Source: Allodiplogaster sudhausi (Eukaryota > Nematoda > Chromadorea > Rhabditida > Diplogasteridae). From it: a DNA stretch of 64,000 nucleotides. The DNA lies in contig CALZFC010000029.1 in NCBI GenBank assembly GCA_945643635.1, positions 3,012,001 to 3,076,000 on the forward strand. Reading direction: 5' to 3'. The position numbers and the translations under genes were made by a program. Below are positions 45,351 through 57,394 of the stretch, one piece after another. The number at the start of each line of letters is the position of its first letter. Position 1 is the stretch's first letter. The notes beneath the pieces are model-generated. The model made no database searches. It was not told the DNA's origin and was given only the letters and a program-made list of their open reading frames with translations.

Positions 45351-46538
45351 TTTTTATCGTTGAACATCGGTTTAAATACTATCAATTTTGATTTACTAAA
45401 GCTGATTTTGGAATAGATTGCCAAGGAAATGAAGTTTAAAATGATACAATTGTCTATGCATATTCAATTTTAATTCTGAAGCTGACTATGGAATTGAGAG
45501 TGAGGAGGAAGTATAAGAATATACATTGTCGATTTCATTCTGAAATCTTCTAATTAGAAGTAGAAAAAAAATTAATAATCATTAAATTAAAAGAAATTCT
45601 GTAGTTTTCGTTTTATTCCCAACACGGCCATGACTTCAATGCTGACTCCAACTTCATTCCCTGTGCCCATCTTGTAAAATTTGTTCAGGAGTCTAGTTCC
45701 AAAGCAGCTATCAATGGTCGGTTAAACGATAAGGGGCTTCATGAAATCAAAGCCATCTTCGATTCCCGGATGTTTTGTATGCCACGAATGCTATATCAGC
45801 CGGATATCAAGAGATATGACCTCGAGCTTCAAACAAAACGAAAATAAATATAAAATTCTCCAGCCAGATATAAGACTGAAAATAAAATACACCGCGCAGC
45901 AGAAATACACGAACAGGAGTGAACAATAAAGCAGAAACAAAGAAATTCACCAATTATGCCCGACGAACATTTAACAATAATGAAAGAAAAATAAGAGGAA
46001 AAAGGGTAGGGAAAGGGGTACCCTTGACATCCCCTTTAGAAAGTAGAAAAGCGACGTCCTCGGCGCTTACTTCAGTGTTCGCCGAACCTCGATTCACTCA
46101 TGCTCTCTCATCACAACGGCATTCTTGCCCGAAACAATTCCATGAGGAGCCAAATACTAATACTTGAAGAGTGAGCCTTCCGCATCACTCGTGATTCTCA
46201 CCATTCCTGCAAGTTCATCCTCCATTCTACTTGTGACTGATCTGTATGTATCTCATTCTTGCGTGTCAATTCTCGCTTTGTATCTCTCTCTTCCATCTGG
46301 TGATACTTATATACTTTATAAACTTATATTTTAATGTTATTTATGGATCTATGTGCAAAATCTTAAAAGAACTTTTATTTAACCTATGTAAAAGTAAAAT
46401 AAATGTTGTAAGCACATGCAAATTTCAAGATTAATAAAAAAAAGTACATTTTTTAAAGTTAACCAACGTAGACAATAAAAAACAATCGACGGACCGGCAA
46501 AACATTTTCAAATCTATTTTCTTTAGTTTTTTGTCAAT
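45351..46538. other. No gene recognised
   Basis: AT-rich DNA. AATAAA-like signals near 46432 and a T-rich stretch precede the end of the minus-strand gene at 46539. Confidence 0.45.
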
Positions 46539-47015
46539 TCACACGGATCGCTTCCACCAGATCGATGCTGCCCAAATGGCCATAATGACAGTTGCGAAAA
46601 TGACCGCAGCGCGAATGCCAACTGGTGAAATGTCTGCTATGCGAGCGACCACTGCTTGAATACCCGCTTTGCAACTGTCCACGACGCTAGTTGCCAATCC
46701 TCCGATACTCGCTTTGCAACTGTCCACGACGCTAGTTGCCAATCCTCCGATACTCGCTTTGCAACTGTCCACGACGCTAGTTGCCAATCCTCCGATACTC
46801 GCTTTGCAACTGTCCACGACGCTAGTTACCAATCCTCCAATGCCCGCTTTGCACTTGTCCACGAGGCGAGTGACAGCTGCTCGAATGGCCGGTCCCAAAC
46901 TGAGAACTACCGCTCCGCAAATGATCACTCCGCCAATAACCGCAGCGGAAATGGACGTTCCAAAAAGCAGTGCTCCGCAAATTGTTCCGAAAATGGCCGT
47001 AGTCCTTAACATCAT
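46539..47015 (-). CDS. Hydrophobic G/A/V/I repeat protein with 15-residue repeats (family member 3)
   Basis: On the minus strand an acceptor (ctgtccctttcag) precedes ATGATG at 47010-47015 and a frame of 158 codons to a stop at 46539-46541. The start MMLRTTAIFGTICGALLFG ... ISAAVIGG aligns with family member 1 (MFWNAAIYGTIT ... ISAAVI). The middle has five tandem copies of a 15-residue repeat of the form CKASIGGLATSVVDS, encoded by 45-base DNA repeats (46662-46886). The C-terminus is hydrophobic (AVIFATVIMAIWAASIWW) and ends KRSV. The alternation of small and beta-branched residues with regular Cys suggests a membrane or self-assembling protein; function is unknown. Confidence 0.55.
   Translation of the reverse strand: MMLRTTAIFGTICGALLFGTSISAAVIGGVIICGAVVLSLGPAIRAAVTRLVDKCKAGIGGLVTSVVDSCKASIGGLATSVVDSCKASIGGLATSVVDSCKASIGGLATSVVDSCKAGIQAVVARIADISPVGIRAAVIFATVIMAIWAASIWWKRSV
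46662..46886. repeat. 45-bp coding minisatellite, five copies
   Basis: Units begin at 46662, 46707, 46752, 46797 and 46842. The middle two are identical or nearly so and the outer ones diverge, as expected for a repeat that expands by unequal exchange in its centre. The period keeps the reading frame. Confidence 0.9.
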
Positions 47016-47182
47016 CTGAAAGGGACAGGAAGACAATTAATGAAGTTAAGAAATCTTAAGAAAATTTAAATGTTATGACACATTAAAAATTTTATGTTAA
47101 CTAAATATATGAAAAGAAAAAGAAAAAATATCTCTAATATCGTGTAAAAAAAGAATATATGTATTTGCAATATTTATATTAA

Positions 47183-47948
47183 GACAGCCTATCTGTAAGT
47201 GTCGAGCAGGGCGCAATACAGGGCTGCAATGTGAAATTTTTTTATTTTTAAAATCGATGAAAACTTTATCATTTGTACTACTCGACATGCTCTTAAAAAG
47301 GTGTAATCGTGATTTCCAAGAAAATTTTTTCTTACGAGATAACAGCGATTTAAGTTAAAAATTCCCGTGCCCATAAATCAGTTAATACTTCATATTTTTG
47401 AAATTTCTCTTTTTTAATCGCTAGCTCTTTTAATGATCTTTAAAAAAGATCTCGGAGACATTTTCGTGAAAACAACACTTAAGCTTTAAAAATCGCAAAA
47501 ATTGATTTGAGAAGAGGATTTTTCGGTTTCTTCAGTACCAAACACCCCCGCGGGGAAGGTAAGCAGTGCATAGAAAGAAAGCCCATGAAATTTGCTACAA
47601 TAAAGAAATTGAAGGGTACGTGTTTTGGGTATCAGCACTTAAGTGACGATATTCAACCTCAAAACTACCAAGCAAGATGTCTGGGTTCGAACCCCGCTTG
47701 GGGCAAAACTAAAACATATTTTTGGTGGGAAATTGATGGTTCTTCATCTAATACTTCCACAACCTTGCTCAATCTTTCCATTTTTCAGTATGTTATCACC
47801 AACTGAAAGTATCTTCATAGTGAACCGCGCTCAGTTAACATTTGTTTTTAAAGAGCATGTCGAGTAGTATAAATGATAAAGTTTTCATCGATTTAAAAAA
47901 AAAATTTCACATTGCAGAAGGCAGACCGAGCCTTAGAGACAGGCTGTC
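47183..47948. mobile_element. 766-bp TTAA-flanked foldback element
   Basis: TTAA at 47179-47182 and 47949-47952 bounds inverted ends GACAGCCTATCTGTAAG and the complement GACAGCCTGTCTCTAAGG. The arms include GAGCATGTCGAGTAGTA / TACTACTCGACATGCTC and the ATCGATGAAAACTTTATCA block. The interior has GGGTTCGAACCCCGC (47690-47704), a B-box-like motif. No protein is recognised. Confidence 0.8.
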
Positions 47949-47952
47949 TTAA

Positions 47953-49251
47953 TAGAGCATATCAGTAAGCTTCGAGCGCGGCCTACCCCGGGAAAATTGT
48001 TTTCAAATTCATTAACAGAAAACTTTTTCTCGTAGAACTCGACCCGCTCTATTTAATGAGACTAATTTCATCATCATCCGATTTTTTTCCCTTCGGGATA
48101 CACCGCTCCAGCCCTGATAATTCATTCAGCCATAAATTCGTCCAAAACCTGTTTTGTGAAACCGTGTACATATCATTCAATAGCATTTCGAAAGCGCTTC
48201 TAATTTCATCCAGGAACATGTATTGTTAAGATTTCATTTTGCAGAAGAAAATTGGCTTAAAATAATTTGAAGGGTCAGCACACCACTTCATATCATTTCT
48301 ACACTCTGGGACCCAGATAGAAAGAAATAAGATGAAATTGGCTACAAAATAACTACCATTCAACAAAAATGAAAGCGTAAGATGTTTTCGATATCACGCG
48401 AAAAATGTTCAGTCGCCAGTGCAAGCGCATTCATCGAACAATAACTACGCTCAATCTTAATATTACAAAATCGTAAGCATACCATCTTAGAGCTCTCACG
48501 GAGGACTTCAAATATTACAAACATACTTTTAATGAAAAATTTTGATCTATGTATATGAGAAAGTTTGTCTGTAGAATTAAAAGGCATAAAAACTACTTCA
48601 AAAACATTTCCGCATGTCCAAACATACATCATAAGGAAGAGGAAGAAATTTGGTACAAGACGAACCCCTTTCAATCAAATTCCATGCATACGATCATTTG
48701 TTATAATCCAAAATAGTAGGGCAGGTAGCGGCACTGTCATTTCGCCCATGAATTCATAATTTAGTTTATTCGAATTAGAAAATTCCATTCCTTTTTTGTA
48801 CACTTTTTCCATGAGGCGTTGTTAATACTACTCTTACGGCTTATAACAAAAGATCGTATGCATGGTACGCTTTAATTTTCTTGAATGGTGGATATTTTGT
48901 AGAACATTTCACGCTCTTTCTTTCTATCTGGGTTCCAAAGTGTTGAAATGATCATAAAGTGGTTTTCTGACACTTCAAATTATTTTAAGCCAATTTTCTT
49001 GGCCAAAATGAAATCTTAACAAAACATGTTCCTGGATGAAATTTGAAGCGCATTTTGGACGAATTTATGCATTTTCAGGGCTGGAGCAGTGTATCCCGAA
49101 GGGAAAAAATCGAATGATGATGAAATTGGTCACATTAAACAGAGCATGTCGAGTTGTATAAGAAAAATGTTTTCTGTTAATGAATTCGAAAGAATTTTCC
49201 CGGGGCAGTCTGCCTGATTGTGAGATGCTCGACTCTTACAGAGAGGCACTA
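47953..49251. mobile_element. 1.3-kb TTAA-flanked foldback element adjoining the previous one
   Basis: TTAA at 47949-47952 (shared with the neighbour) and at 49252-49255. Ends TAGAGCATATCAGTAAGC and complement TAGTGCCTCTCTGTAAGAG; arms include GGATACAC(C/T)GCTCCAGCC and AAATTCGTCCAAAA. The interior holds blocks shared with other foldbacks (GAGCTCTCACGGAG ... ATTACA(A)ACATAC). No protein is recognised. Confidence 0.75.
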
Positions 49252-49255
49252 TTAA

Positions 49256-50007
49256 GTTAAGATTACGGATTTTACTTTTGAGAAGAATTAAGAAAGAAAA
49301 ACAATTTTTTTAACCATCTGCCTCCATGACATCTGTTTCCGAAGCGCCACAAGAAAATGTAAAATAATTTTTTTATTCATTTATCATCCCCTTCATTAAC
49401 TGCATTCCAATTCCATCTTTTAGAGTGTATTGTATCAATCGCTTCCCCTTGCAATCCGCACGGTCCTACAATGGTCACCACAGTGTTAATATTGGCTAGC
49501 CATTTCTTTTCCTTTCTCTTAACTCTGCCACTATATATGATTTGCGAGAGAATCAAAATTAATCAAAGCGGCCGCGGACATAGCCAAAATCGAACAGCTT
49601 GGATTTTCTCCATATGACGCGATTTGCGAGAGAATCGAAATGGTCGGGGACCCGGCCAAAATCGACCAGCTTGGATTTTCTTCAAAAGTTCCTTATAGGG
49701 GTTTTCTGATATGAGGAATCGATTGGAAATGGTCTAAGGTTCGGAAAATGCCGTTTTCGTTTGCTATGAAGGCTTGAAATATGGAGCTCTCCGCGCAGGG
49801 GGGCAAGTTGGATACACGTCTGGGGTCATTGTGTCGCACTTTGTGAAGATATATAAACGCAAATTTACATCTCAATGGCCAAAATATTGCACTAAACAAT
49901 AAAAAAAGTAAAATTGAAAATTTCCAACTTTATAGTATTTATAGACGTTGAAGTTTGAGAGGGCGCAGACAACTTATTTCTCATTTTACCAGAACCAAAC
50001 CTACATA
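49256..50007. other. Foldback-derived sequence, host of the TA element
   Basis: Contains a pair of related blocks (ATTTGCGAGAGAATC ... AGCTTGGATTTTCT, at about 49540 and 49620) and sequence whose inverted partner lies at 53930-54060. No gene is seen. Confidence 0.5.
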
Positions 50008-50367
50008 CAGTACCGTCCAACATTGTTGGGTCCGAAATTAATCCGATTAATTAAATTAATTTAAATAATTCAAACTGGAATTGCGAAGTGCTGAGGACAT
50101 GCCGTGCGATTTCATCGGAGGGTTTTATGTCTTTTTTCATTGCGCGTCACCCTAGAAAAACCGTTTTCCAAAATATGCCGAAATGACAAAGATCTGCCGC
50201 ACATGTAATCTTGGTCAAAGTAGCGTTGAGGGGTCGACGAACATGACAAACAGAGCTCAGCGCTCGTCGACCCTTCTACGAACCTCGCCGTTAATTACCA
50301 AAATTTTTTCTTCGGCTTTTTACTATTCGTATTTCACATCTTTAATGCCAGTGATAATCATGTGGAA

Positions 50368-50444
50368 TAGCGAGAGAGAGAGAGAGAGAGACATAGAAAG
50401 AGAGAGAAAGAGACAGAGAGAGAGAGAGGAGAGAGGAGAGAGGC

Positions 50445-50483
<39 letters not shown>

Positions 50484-50565
50484 GACAGAATGAGAGAGAG
50501 AGAGAAAGGAGAGAAGCAGAAAGAGAGAGAGGGAGAGAGAGAGAGAGAGAGAGAGAAGAGGCAGT
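50368..50565. repeat. GA microsatellite
   Basis: An almost pure (GA)n run with occasional A or CAG interruptions. Confidence 0.95.
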
Positions 50566-50804
50566 ATTGAAGAAATAAAAAGAACTTCACAGATTCCCCA
50601 TCCACGACACGCAGAGCTTTCACCATTTCGGACTTTCATCATTACTAGTTAAAAGTGGAATAAAAGTGGACGAGCTTTATGCATTATGTGGACCGTTTAT
50701 GATATTAACTAGAAATTAGAGAATATTTAAGACTAGCAATATTAAGCGTGCCATTAAAAAAACTTGCAAGGTTGGCGAGTGTAAGGGTTAATGAGAGTAA
50801 CAAC

Positions 50805-51578
50805 CTAACAAGTATCCAAAGATGATTTTACATAGGAAAGCGACAGTAATGTGCCAGGAAAAAGTACGGAACAGAATCTAGTACAAGAGAAACAGCAACG
50901 CAAAAAACACTTGTTGTGTTTGCATGTAAGGTCGAAGGCTGCCGAGGGGGAGGGGGCCGAATACAGCAGGAGAAGCAGCGCGACCAGTTTGTTGTCCGTC
51001 TGTTGGTGAATGCCGACCATTCCTCGTCAATGCCATCGCTGAAACACAATATATTCGATATTTATGAGAAGCGGAATTTGAGAAATAATACGGTGGAACA
51101 ACAATAAGTATGATTTTCAGCTATATTACGGTAGCGCTTGAGCAACAGGGAAGCACGGTGCATAACTTTAATGTGCAACTACGTAACACAGAAATGAATA
51201 GGAAGGATTTTTTAAAGCAAACATCTCCTTGCCTTAAGGCTTAGGCCTAAAAGCACACTAGATTGGAATAATAAAATAGTTGCAAAAAATAGCTGCAGCA
51301 AACCTTCTCGTCGACCGCAAGAAGGTCGCCCAGGATGGTTCGATCGAAGACTGCTTGGCGCCGCTGTCGCGCCCGCTCTCCGTGCAGCTTTTCCACTGCG
51401 CCATACGAGGACGCGGTGAATCCGAGGAGTCCTGTAACTCCAGAAAGAATCCAATTAGAAATGCACAACTAGCAATCAGCAACACGAAAAGGAATAAGAA
51501 GAACATCTTAACGCAGACTAGATGACAATCGAGCAGCTTGGCGCCAAGCTTCATACTGCGAAAGCCACCAAGCAACAT
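50805..51578 (-). CDS. Unrecognised minus-strand frames with one membrane segment
   Basis: A frame starting near 51578 (or at the inner Met, MKLGAKLLDCHL) has a strong hydrophobic segment (MFFLFLFVLLIASCAFLIGF). Next, after an acceptor-like site, is a frame with GFTASSYGAVEKLHGERARQ ... TILGDLLAVDEK ending at a GT. Near 51040 an acceptor (gtgtttcag) precedes a third open segment. Together they could be exons of a small membrane protein carried by the TA element, but the joins are uncertain and no family is recognised. Confidence 0.25.
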
Positions 51579-52014
51579 GAAACAATGTGCAGTATTTCAA
51601 GTGTAAGGCATTCAAAACGAGTAAAAAGGTTGATTTATAAAAGAACAAATAAGAAAAGCATATCAGCGTCGAAATATTACAAAAAAAAAAGATGAACGAC
51701 ATTGGTACGAAGGTTCGTTCATCATTTTTTCAAAAATGTTCGTCGACGATTAGAGAAGTAAGCTTTAGCGTGGAACAGTGGAGAGAAACAGACAAACATG
51801 CTCCCCCATTACTCCAAAAACTCTCCTACTTTTGCACACTATTTCTTCAGCGATGAACGTTCATCGCTGCTTCAGCGCGGAGCGAAAATGTTTAACGCTC
51901 GAAAATGTTCGACGAACTCCCGTGTATTAGCATATAAATGTTCAACGATCTTTCATATCTGCGTTCATCTCTTGTTCATTTAACGTTCGTCCATCTTCGA
52001 TAAGATTGCATGTG

Positions 52015-53110
52015 CGGCTGACAATTTTTCAACGCTACGCTGTTTAGCGGAATTTTTTACGTGGCGTTCGGCTGAGAAAGCAGCTGGCTGAATCCAGCAG
52101 CCAAACTAAAAACAACAAATTATAGTGAAATTTTCTAAGCGCCTCTTATTTTGTTTGAGTTTCTACCTTTGTTTTGCTTGAGTTACTTATCATATTTGGG
52201 TATAAACGATAAGAAAAATGGAAAATAGTATTTTCTTTAGCGAGAAAAAAAGTTCGCTCCCGCAGAGCATCGAACCACGGACCTTGAGTTTCCCAGCCAA
52301 ACGCTGTCGCAATACACCACACGCAACTTGGAAGAAATGGAATGTACCTTTACTAGCGCATTGTCCGCAGTCTCACCAACGAAGCGAGGAGGATGACGAT
52401 TCAAGAGGCTTGTCTGGTTAATTTTTGCCCTCCCAACGCACTGCAACGCTTTGCATTGAAACAAGTTGACAATCTCTGCCATCGACCTCTCTCTCTTCAC
52501 TGTCTCTCTCATTCTCTCTCTCTCACCCTCTCTTTACTGTCTCTCTCATTCTCTCCCTCTCTCTCCCTCTCTTTACTGTCTCTCTCATTCTCTCCCTCTC
52601 TTTACTGTCTCTCTCTTTCTCTCTCGTTCACACATACTCCCCTTTCTCTCTCTCTATCTCTCTCACTCTTTCAATCTATCCCCTCCTCTCTTTCTCTGTT
52701 GTTCTCTCTCTCTCTCTATATCTCTCGTTCAATATATCTCTCTCAGTCTTTTTTTATCTCCCTCCTTCTCCCCCTCTATCTCCTCTTATTTCGATCTTGA
52801 TATCAAGTTGGGTGTGGTGTATTGCGACAGCGTTTGGCTGGGAATCTCAAGGTCTGGTGTTCGATGCTCTGCGGGAGCAAGTTTTTTGCTCGCAACAGAA
52901 AATCTTATATTCCATTTTTCTTATCATTTATTCCCAAATATGATAAGTAACTCAAGCAAAACAAGGAAGAAACTCAAACAAAATAAGAAGCACATAGAAA
53001 ATTTCACTCTAATTTGTTGTTTGTAGTTTGGCTGCTGGATTCAGCCAGCTGCTTTCTCAGAAAAAAAAATTCACACCCCGTAAAAAATTCCGCTAAACAG
53101 CGTAGCGTTG
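52015..53110. repeat. Foldback nested near the right end of the TA element
   Basis: AATTTTTCAACGCTACGCTG ... CAGCTGGCTGAATCCAGCAG on the left (about 52022-52110) is mirrored at about 53030-53115. Between the arms, ATTGCGACAGCGTTTGGCTG and GTTCGATGCTCTGCGGGAG occur at 52810-52880 and inverted at 52255-52320; these resemble a degenerate tRNA-like T-arm. A CT microsatellite fills the loop. Confidence 0.75.
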
Positions 53111-53310
53111 AAAAATTGTCAGATCTTTGTCATTTTGGCATATTTTGAAAAACGGTTTTTCTAGGGTGACGCGCAATGAAAAAAGACATAAAACCCTCCG
53201 ACGAAATCGCACGGCATGTCCTCAGCACTTCGCAATTCCAGTTTGAATTATTTAAATTAATTTAATTAATCGGATTAATTTCGGACTCAACAATGTTGGA
53301 CGGTACTGTA

Positions 53311-55669
53311 GTTGTATAGAGCTTGAAAATAGCTTTCGAACGCACTATAGGATTTAGAAAACTTAGGAAGTCTTTGATGTTTCTTTCTCGATTATTCCGG
53401 TGCGGCAGTACAAATCAGAGCGTCCGCGGATTAAAAAAGGTGCTTAAAAATCTTTTCACACGTCCTAACATAAACTAGAAGAAAGAGCGTGATATTTGCC
53501 ATACGTTGTCCTCTTTCAATAGAATTCAAAGTCAGCGATTTTTTTTGTTATAAGTCAAAAGAATAAAGCATCTGCATGTAACAATTATGCAAGAAAAGGC
53601 GCAGAAAAAATTGGAATATTCTAATTCGAATAACCTAAAAAAAATTAATTATTGGGCGGAATGCTAGTTTCACTACCGGCCCTAATTTTATTTCTGATAA
53701 TAAAACATCGTAGATTTGAAACTTTATTGAAAGGGGTATATTCTGGACAAAATTTCACGCTCTTTCTTATGGTGTATGCTTGGAGTTGCGGAGATGATTT
53801 TGAATGGCTGATTTATACTGCCACACCGAAATAATCGATCAGGAAACATCAAAGACTTCCTAAGTTTTCTAAATAGTGTAGTGCATTCGAAAGCTCTTTT
53901 CCTGCTCTATACAACTATGTAGGTTTGGTTCTGGTAAAATGAGAAATAAGTTGTCTACGCTCCCTCAAACTTCAACGTCTATAAACGTTGAAGTTTGAGA
54001 GAGCGTCTTTTTTTATTGTTTAGAGCAATATCTTCTCTATTGAGATGTAAATTTAAGTATCGTCGCTATCCTTTAGCCCGAGAATTTCAGTGTTTAGGTT
54101 ATTTGAATTAGAATATTAGAATAATTTTTTCCTTTGCAGAATTGTGCTAAGCTGATGCCCTATTCTTATAACTTATAACAGAACAATATAGACTTGAAAG
54201 TTTATTGAAATGGGTTCATCTTGTAGAAAATTTCACGCTCTTTCTTATGATGTATGTTTTGAAATGCAGAAATCTTTGTAAAATAGTTTTTTAAGCCTTC
54301 TAAAAGTTCAGAACGAAATGTTCCATAGAAATATAAATATTTCAATAAACGTATGTATGTAGCATTTGAAGATCTCTGTGAGAGCTCTTAGATGATATAC
54401 TTACGATTTTCTGATGTTAAGATTGAGCAAAGTTATGGATCGCTGAATGCGCTTGCAGTGTGCCTCGGCCGCCGTAAACGCGCCTTTTTGACCGACTCGC
54501 GCGCATTGCTCGCGTGATAGCAAAAATTGGTACGCTCAGATTTTTCTTGAATGGTACATATTTGGTAGCAAATTTCACGCTCTTTCTTTCTATCTAGGTG
54601 CCAGGGTGGGGAAATGATCATAAAATGGTGTGCTGACCCTTCAAATAATTTAGACCCAATTTTCTCGGTCAAAATAAAATTTTAGTAAAACATGTTCCTA
54701 GATGAAATTTGAAGCGCTTTCGAAATGTTATCGAATGATGTGTTCATGGTTTCACAAAACAGGTTTTGGACGAATTTATGGCACAATGAATTTTCGGGGT
54801 TACGGTAGTGTATCCCGAAGGAAAAAAATCGGATCATGATGAAATAAGTTTCATTAAATAGAGCGTGTCGAGTTGTATAAGAAAAATGATTTTTGTTAAT
54901 GAATTCGAAAACAATTTCCTCGGGGCAGGCTGCGCTCCAAGCTTACGGACATGCTCTCTTAAAAATAGTTCCGGTAGTGCAATTTACATTGCGCCCAATA
55001 ATCAATTGTCTTAGTTTATTCGAATTAGAATATTTCAAATATTTTTTATGCACCTATTCTTGAAGAATTATTACCATGCCCGTGAGAAATTGACTTCACC
55101 GTAAACCTACCGTAACTCTTGGAAACGGCAAAATCGAGTAAAACGAATTTCAGATTTGGTTTCCTTGCATCAAATAAACCCCTGGGGAAGGTTCAGAAAA
55201 AAATTTTGTTTGGCAAAATTTTCCCCAATTGGGGACGGCTTCTTTTGGATCGCAAATCGTGAAGAAGTAAAATATTGCCGAAAAATTGTCTTAAAGAGTA
55301 CATCGCAAAAGTATTATAAAAAAGTTTTGCATACACTCAAAATCGTTTAAAAATACCCTTAAAAGTGTCCTTTATTATCGCTATAAAGAAAACAGTAGCA
55401 GCAAAAACATCGTCACCAAAGGGAATCGAACCCAAACCTCGAAAATTATAGGCGGGAGAAAAAATTCATATAAAATCGCAAATGCGTCCTCCTAAGTTTT
55501 AAAATAGTTTCAGACTTATTTTTCGAGGAATTCTACATAATAAAGTTACTATGGTTACGATTGCCTGTGTTATGGAAATAGACTTCCCGTAAGGAGCTCA
55601 CCTGCTGCATCTGCCGGCTTCTGAGCATCTGGCGTTCTTGCTGTACTTGCATCTCGCTGAAGAAAAACA
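53311..55669. other. Mosaic of foldback fragments, no gene recognised
   Basis: The stretch contains the empty-site paralogue of the TA insertion (53905-53940) and an inverted repeat GTTGAAGTTTGAGAG (about 53982). It also has blocks shared with 24720-25543 and 33700-33900 (CTTTCTTATGATGTATGTTT; GATCTCTGTGAGAGCTCTTAGATGATATAC) and blocks shared with the foldback at 47953-49251 (GTGTATCCCGAAGG ... GCATGCTCT). GGGAATCGAACCC near 55420-55432 is another T-arm-like motif. Confidence 0.55.
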
Positions 55670-55673
55670 TTAA

Positions 55674-57390
55674 GAGAGCCAGTCTGAGAGACTCGGCCAT
55701 GCCCAATTGTAAAAGGACAGGGAACAAAAGTACCCTTTGATTCTAATTTCCTTAACACAGCGTGTGTAGGACCTAAATGGCTTCCCAAAACCATTTTCAT
55801 AAAAAAAATTTTCTTAAGTATGTCTACAGTATGCCCTGATAGACCAAAAATATTCAAATGAGCGTAACTCCGTTCAATGGCGACCAATCTCAATTTTGAA
55901 ACATTTGTTCGATTTCTTGTCTAATAGGGCACAAAACAACCATATAAACGTTTTTCTGAAATATTCATTATAGTGGTCATTTTGGCAAAAATGTGTTTTG
56001 ACTGGTCCATTTCGGGCACTGCAACCCCCTCATGTTAAAAAACCGAACCCACCACGTGAAAGAGCGTGGTTTGTTACCTCTAAAATAATTATTCTTAAAG
56101 TGAATGTCTTTCCGGAAAGGCACGGCAGCACGCGAAAAATGCGCGCGAGTCGGTCAAAATGGCGCATTTTAGGTCGCCAAGTCACAGTGCGAGCGCATTC
56201 ATTGATCCATAACTACGCTCATTCTTAATCTTTCAAAATCGTAAGTATATCATCTAAGAGCTCTCACGGAGATCTTCAAATGGTACATACATAGTGTTAT
56301 TGAAAAGTTTTGATTTAAATGGGAAATTTCGTTCTGTATAATTAGAAAAAAACTACTTCAAAATACTTTCTGTATGTCCGAACATACATCATAAGAAAGA
56401 GGATGAAATTTGCTACAAGATGAACCCCTTTCAATGAATTTCCAATTATAAGATGTTTTATAATAAATCATAAAATGAGGGCCAGTTGAGTCACTGTCAT
56501 TCCGCCCAAGAATTCACAGTTTAGGTTATTCGAATTAGAATATTCCAATCTTTTTTTCTACAGTTTTTCCATAAGGCCTTGCTATCCTATTCTTATGGCT
56601 TATAACAAAAGATCGTATGCATTGAATTCCATGGAAAGGGGTTCATCTTGTAGCAAATTTCATCCTCTTTCTTATGATATATGTTTCGACAGCCGAAAAT
56701 GTTCTTAAAGTAGTTTTTTAAGCCTTCTAATTATACAGAACGAAATTTCCCATATAAATCAAAACTTTTCAATAACACTATGTATGTACCATTTGAAGAT
56801 CTCCGTGAGAGCTCTAAGATGATATACTAACGATGTTGAAAGATTAAGATTGAGCGTAGTTATGGATCAATGAATGCGCTCACACTGTGACATGGCGACC
56901 TAAAATGCGCCATTTTGACCGACTCGCGCGCATTTTTCGCGTGCTACCGTGCCTTTCCGGAAAGACATTCACTTTAAGAATAATTATTTTAGAGGTAACA
57001 AACCACGCTCTTTCACGTGGTGGGTTCGGTTTTTTAACATGAGGGGGTTGCAGTGCCCGAAATGGACCAGTCAAAACACATTTTTGCCAAAATGACCACT
57101 ATAATGAATATTTCAGAAAAAAGTTTATGTGGTTGTTTTGTGCCCTATTAGACAAGGAATCGAACAAATGTTTCAAAATTGAGATTGGTCGCCATTGAAC
57201 GGAGTTACGCTCATTTGAATATTTTTGGTCTATCAGGGCATACTGTAGAAATATTTAAGGAAATTTTTTTTTTCTGAAAACGGTTTTGGGAAGCCATTTC
57301 GGTCCTACATAAGCTGTATTAAGGAAATTATAATCAAAGGGTACTTTTGTTCAATGTCCCGTGATGGTCGAGTCTCTCAGACAGGCTCTC
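55674..57390. mobile_element. 1.7-kb complete TTAA-flanked foldback element
   Basis: TTAA at 55670-55673 and 57391-57394 bounds ends GAGAGCCAGTCTGAGAGACTC and complement GAGAGCCTGTCTGAGAGACTC. The arms of about 760 bases are nearly mirror images, for example GTCTTTCCGGAAAGGCACGG at 56105 and its complement at 56950. A spacer of about 190 bases (56440-56628) separates them. The mirror-image open frames (55998-56228 and 56880-57074) are arm sequence, not genes. No transposase. Confidence 0.88.
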
Positions 57391-57394
57391 TTAA

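Larger units (their letters stand above)
50008..53308. mobile_element. 3.3-kb TA-flanked inverted-repeat transposon
   Basis: Inverted repeats of about 190 bases start CAGTACCGTCCAACATTGTTG at 50008 and end with the complement at 53308, flanked by TA at 50006-50007 and 53309-53310. CAGT termini with TA duplication suit the Tc1/mariner/pogo group, but no such transposase is recognised. Inside are GA (50370-50560) and CT (52495-52790) microsatellites, unrecognised minus-strand frames (50805-51578) and a further foldback (about 52015-53110). Confidence 0.85.

Noticed and set aside
50805..51578. A tetraspanin or diacylglycerol lipase-like protein
   Set aside because: One hydrophobic segment and a Cys-rich stretch suggested these, but no defining motif (CCG loop, lipase GHSLG) is visible.
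55998..57074. Two identical 64-76 codon proteins in opposite orientation
   Set aside because: They are the mirror-image arms of the foldback element, not conserved genes.
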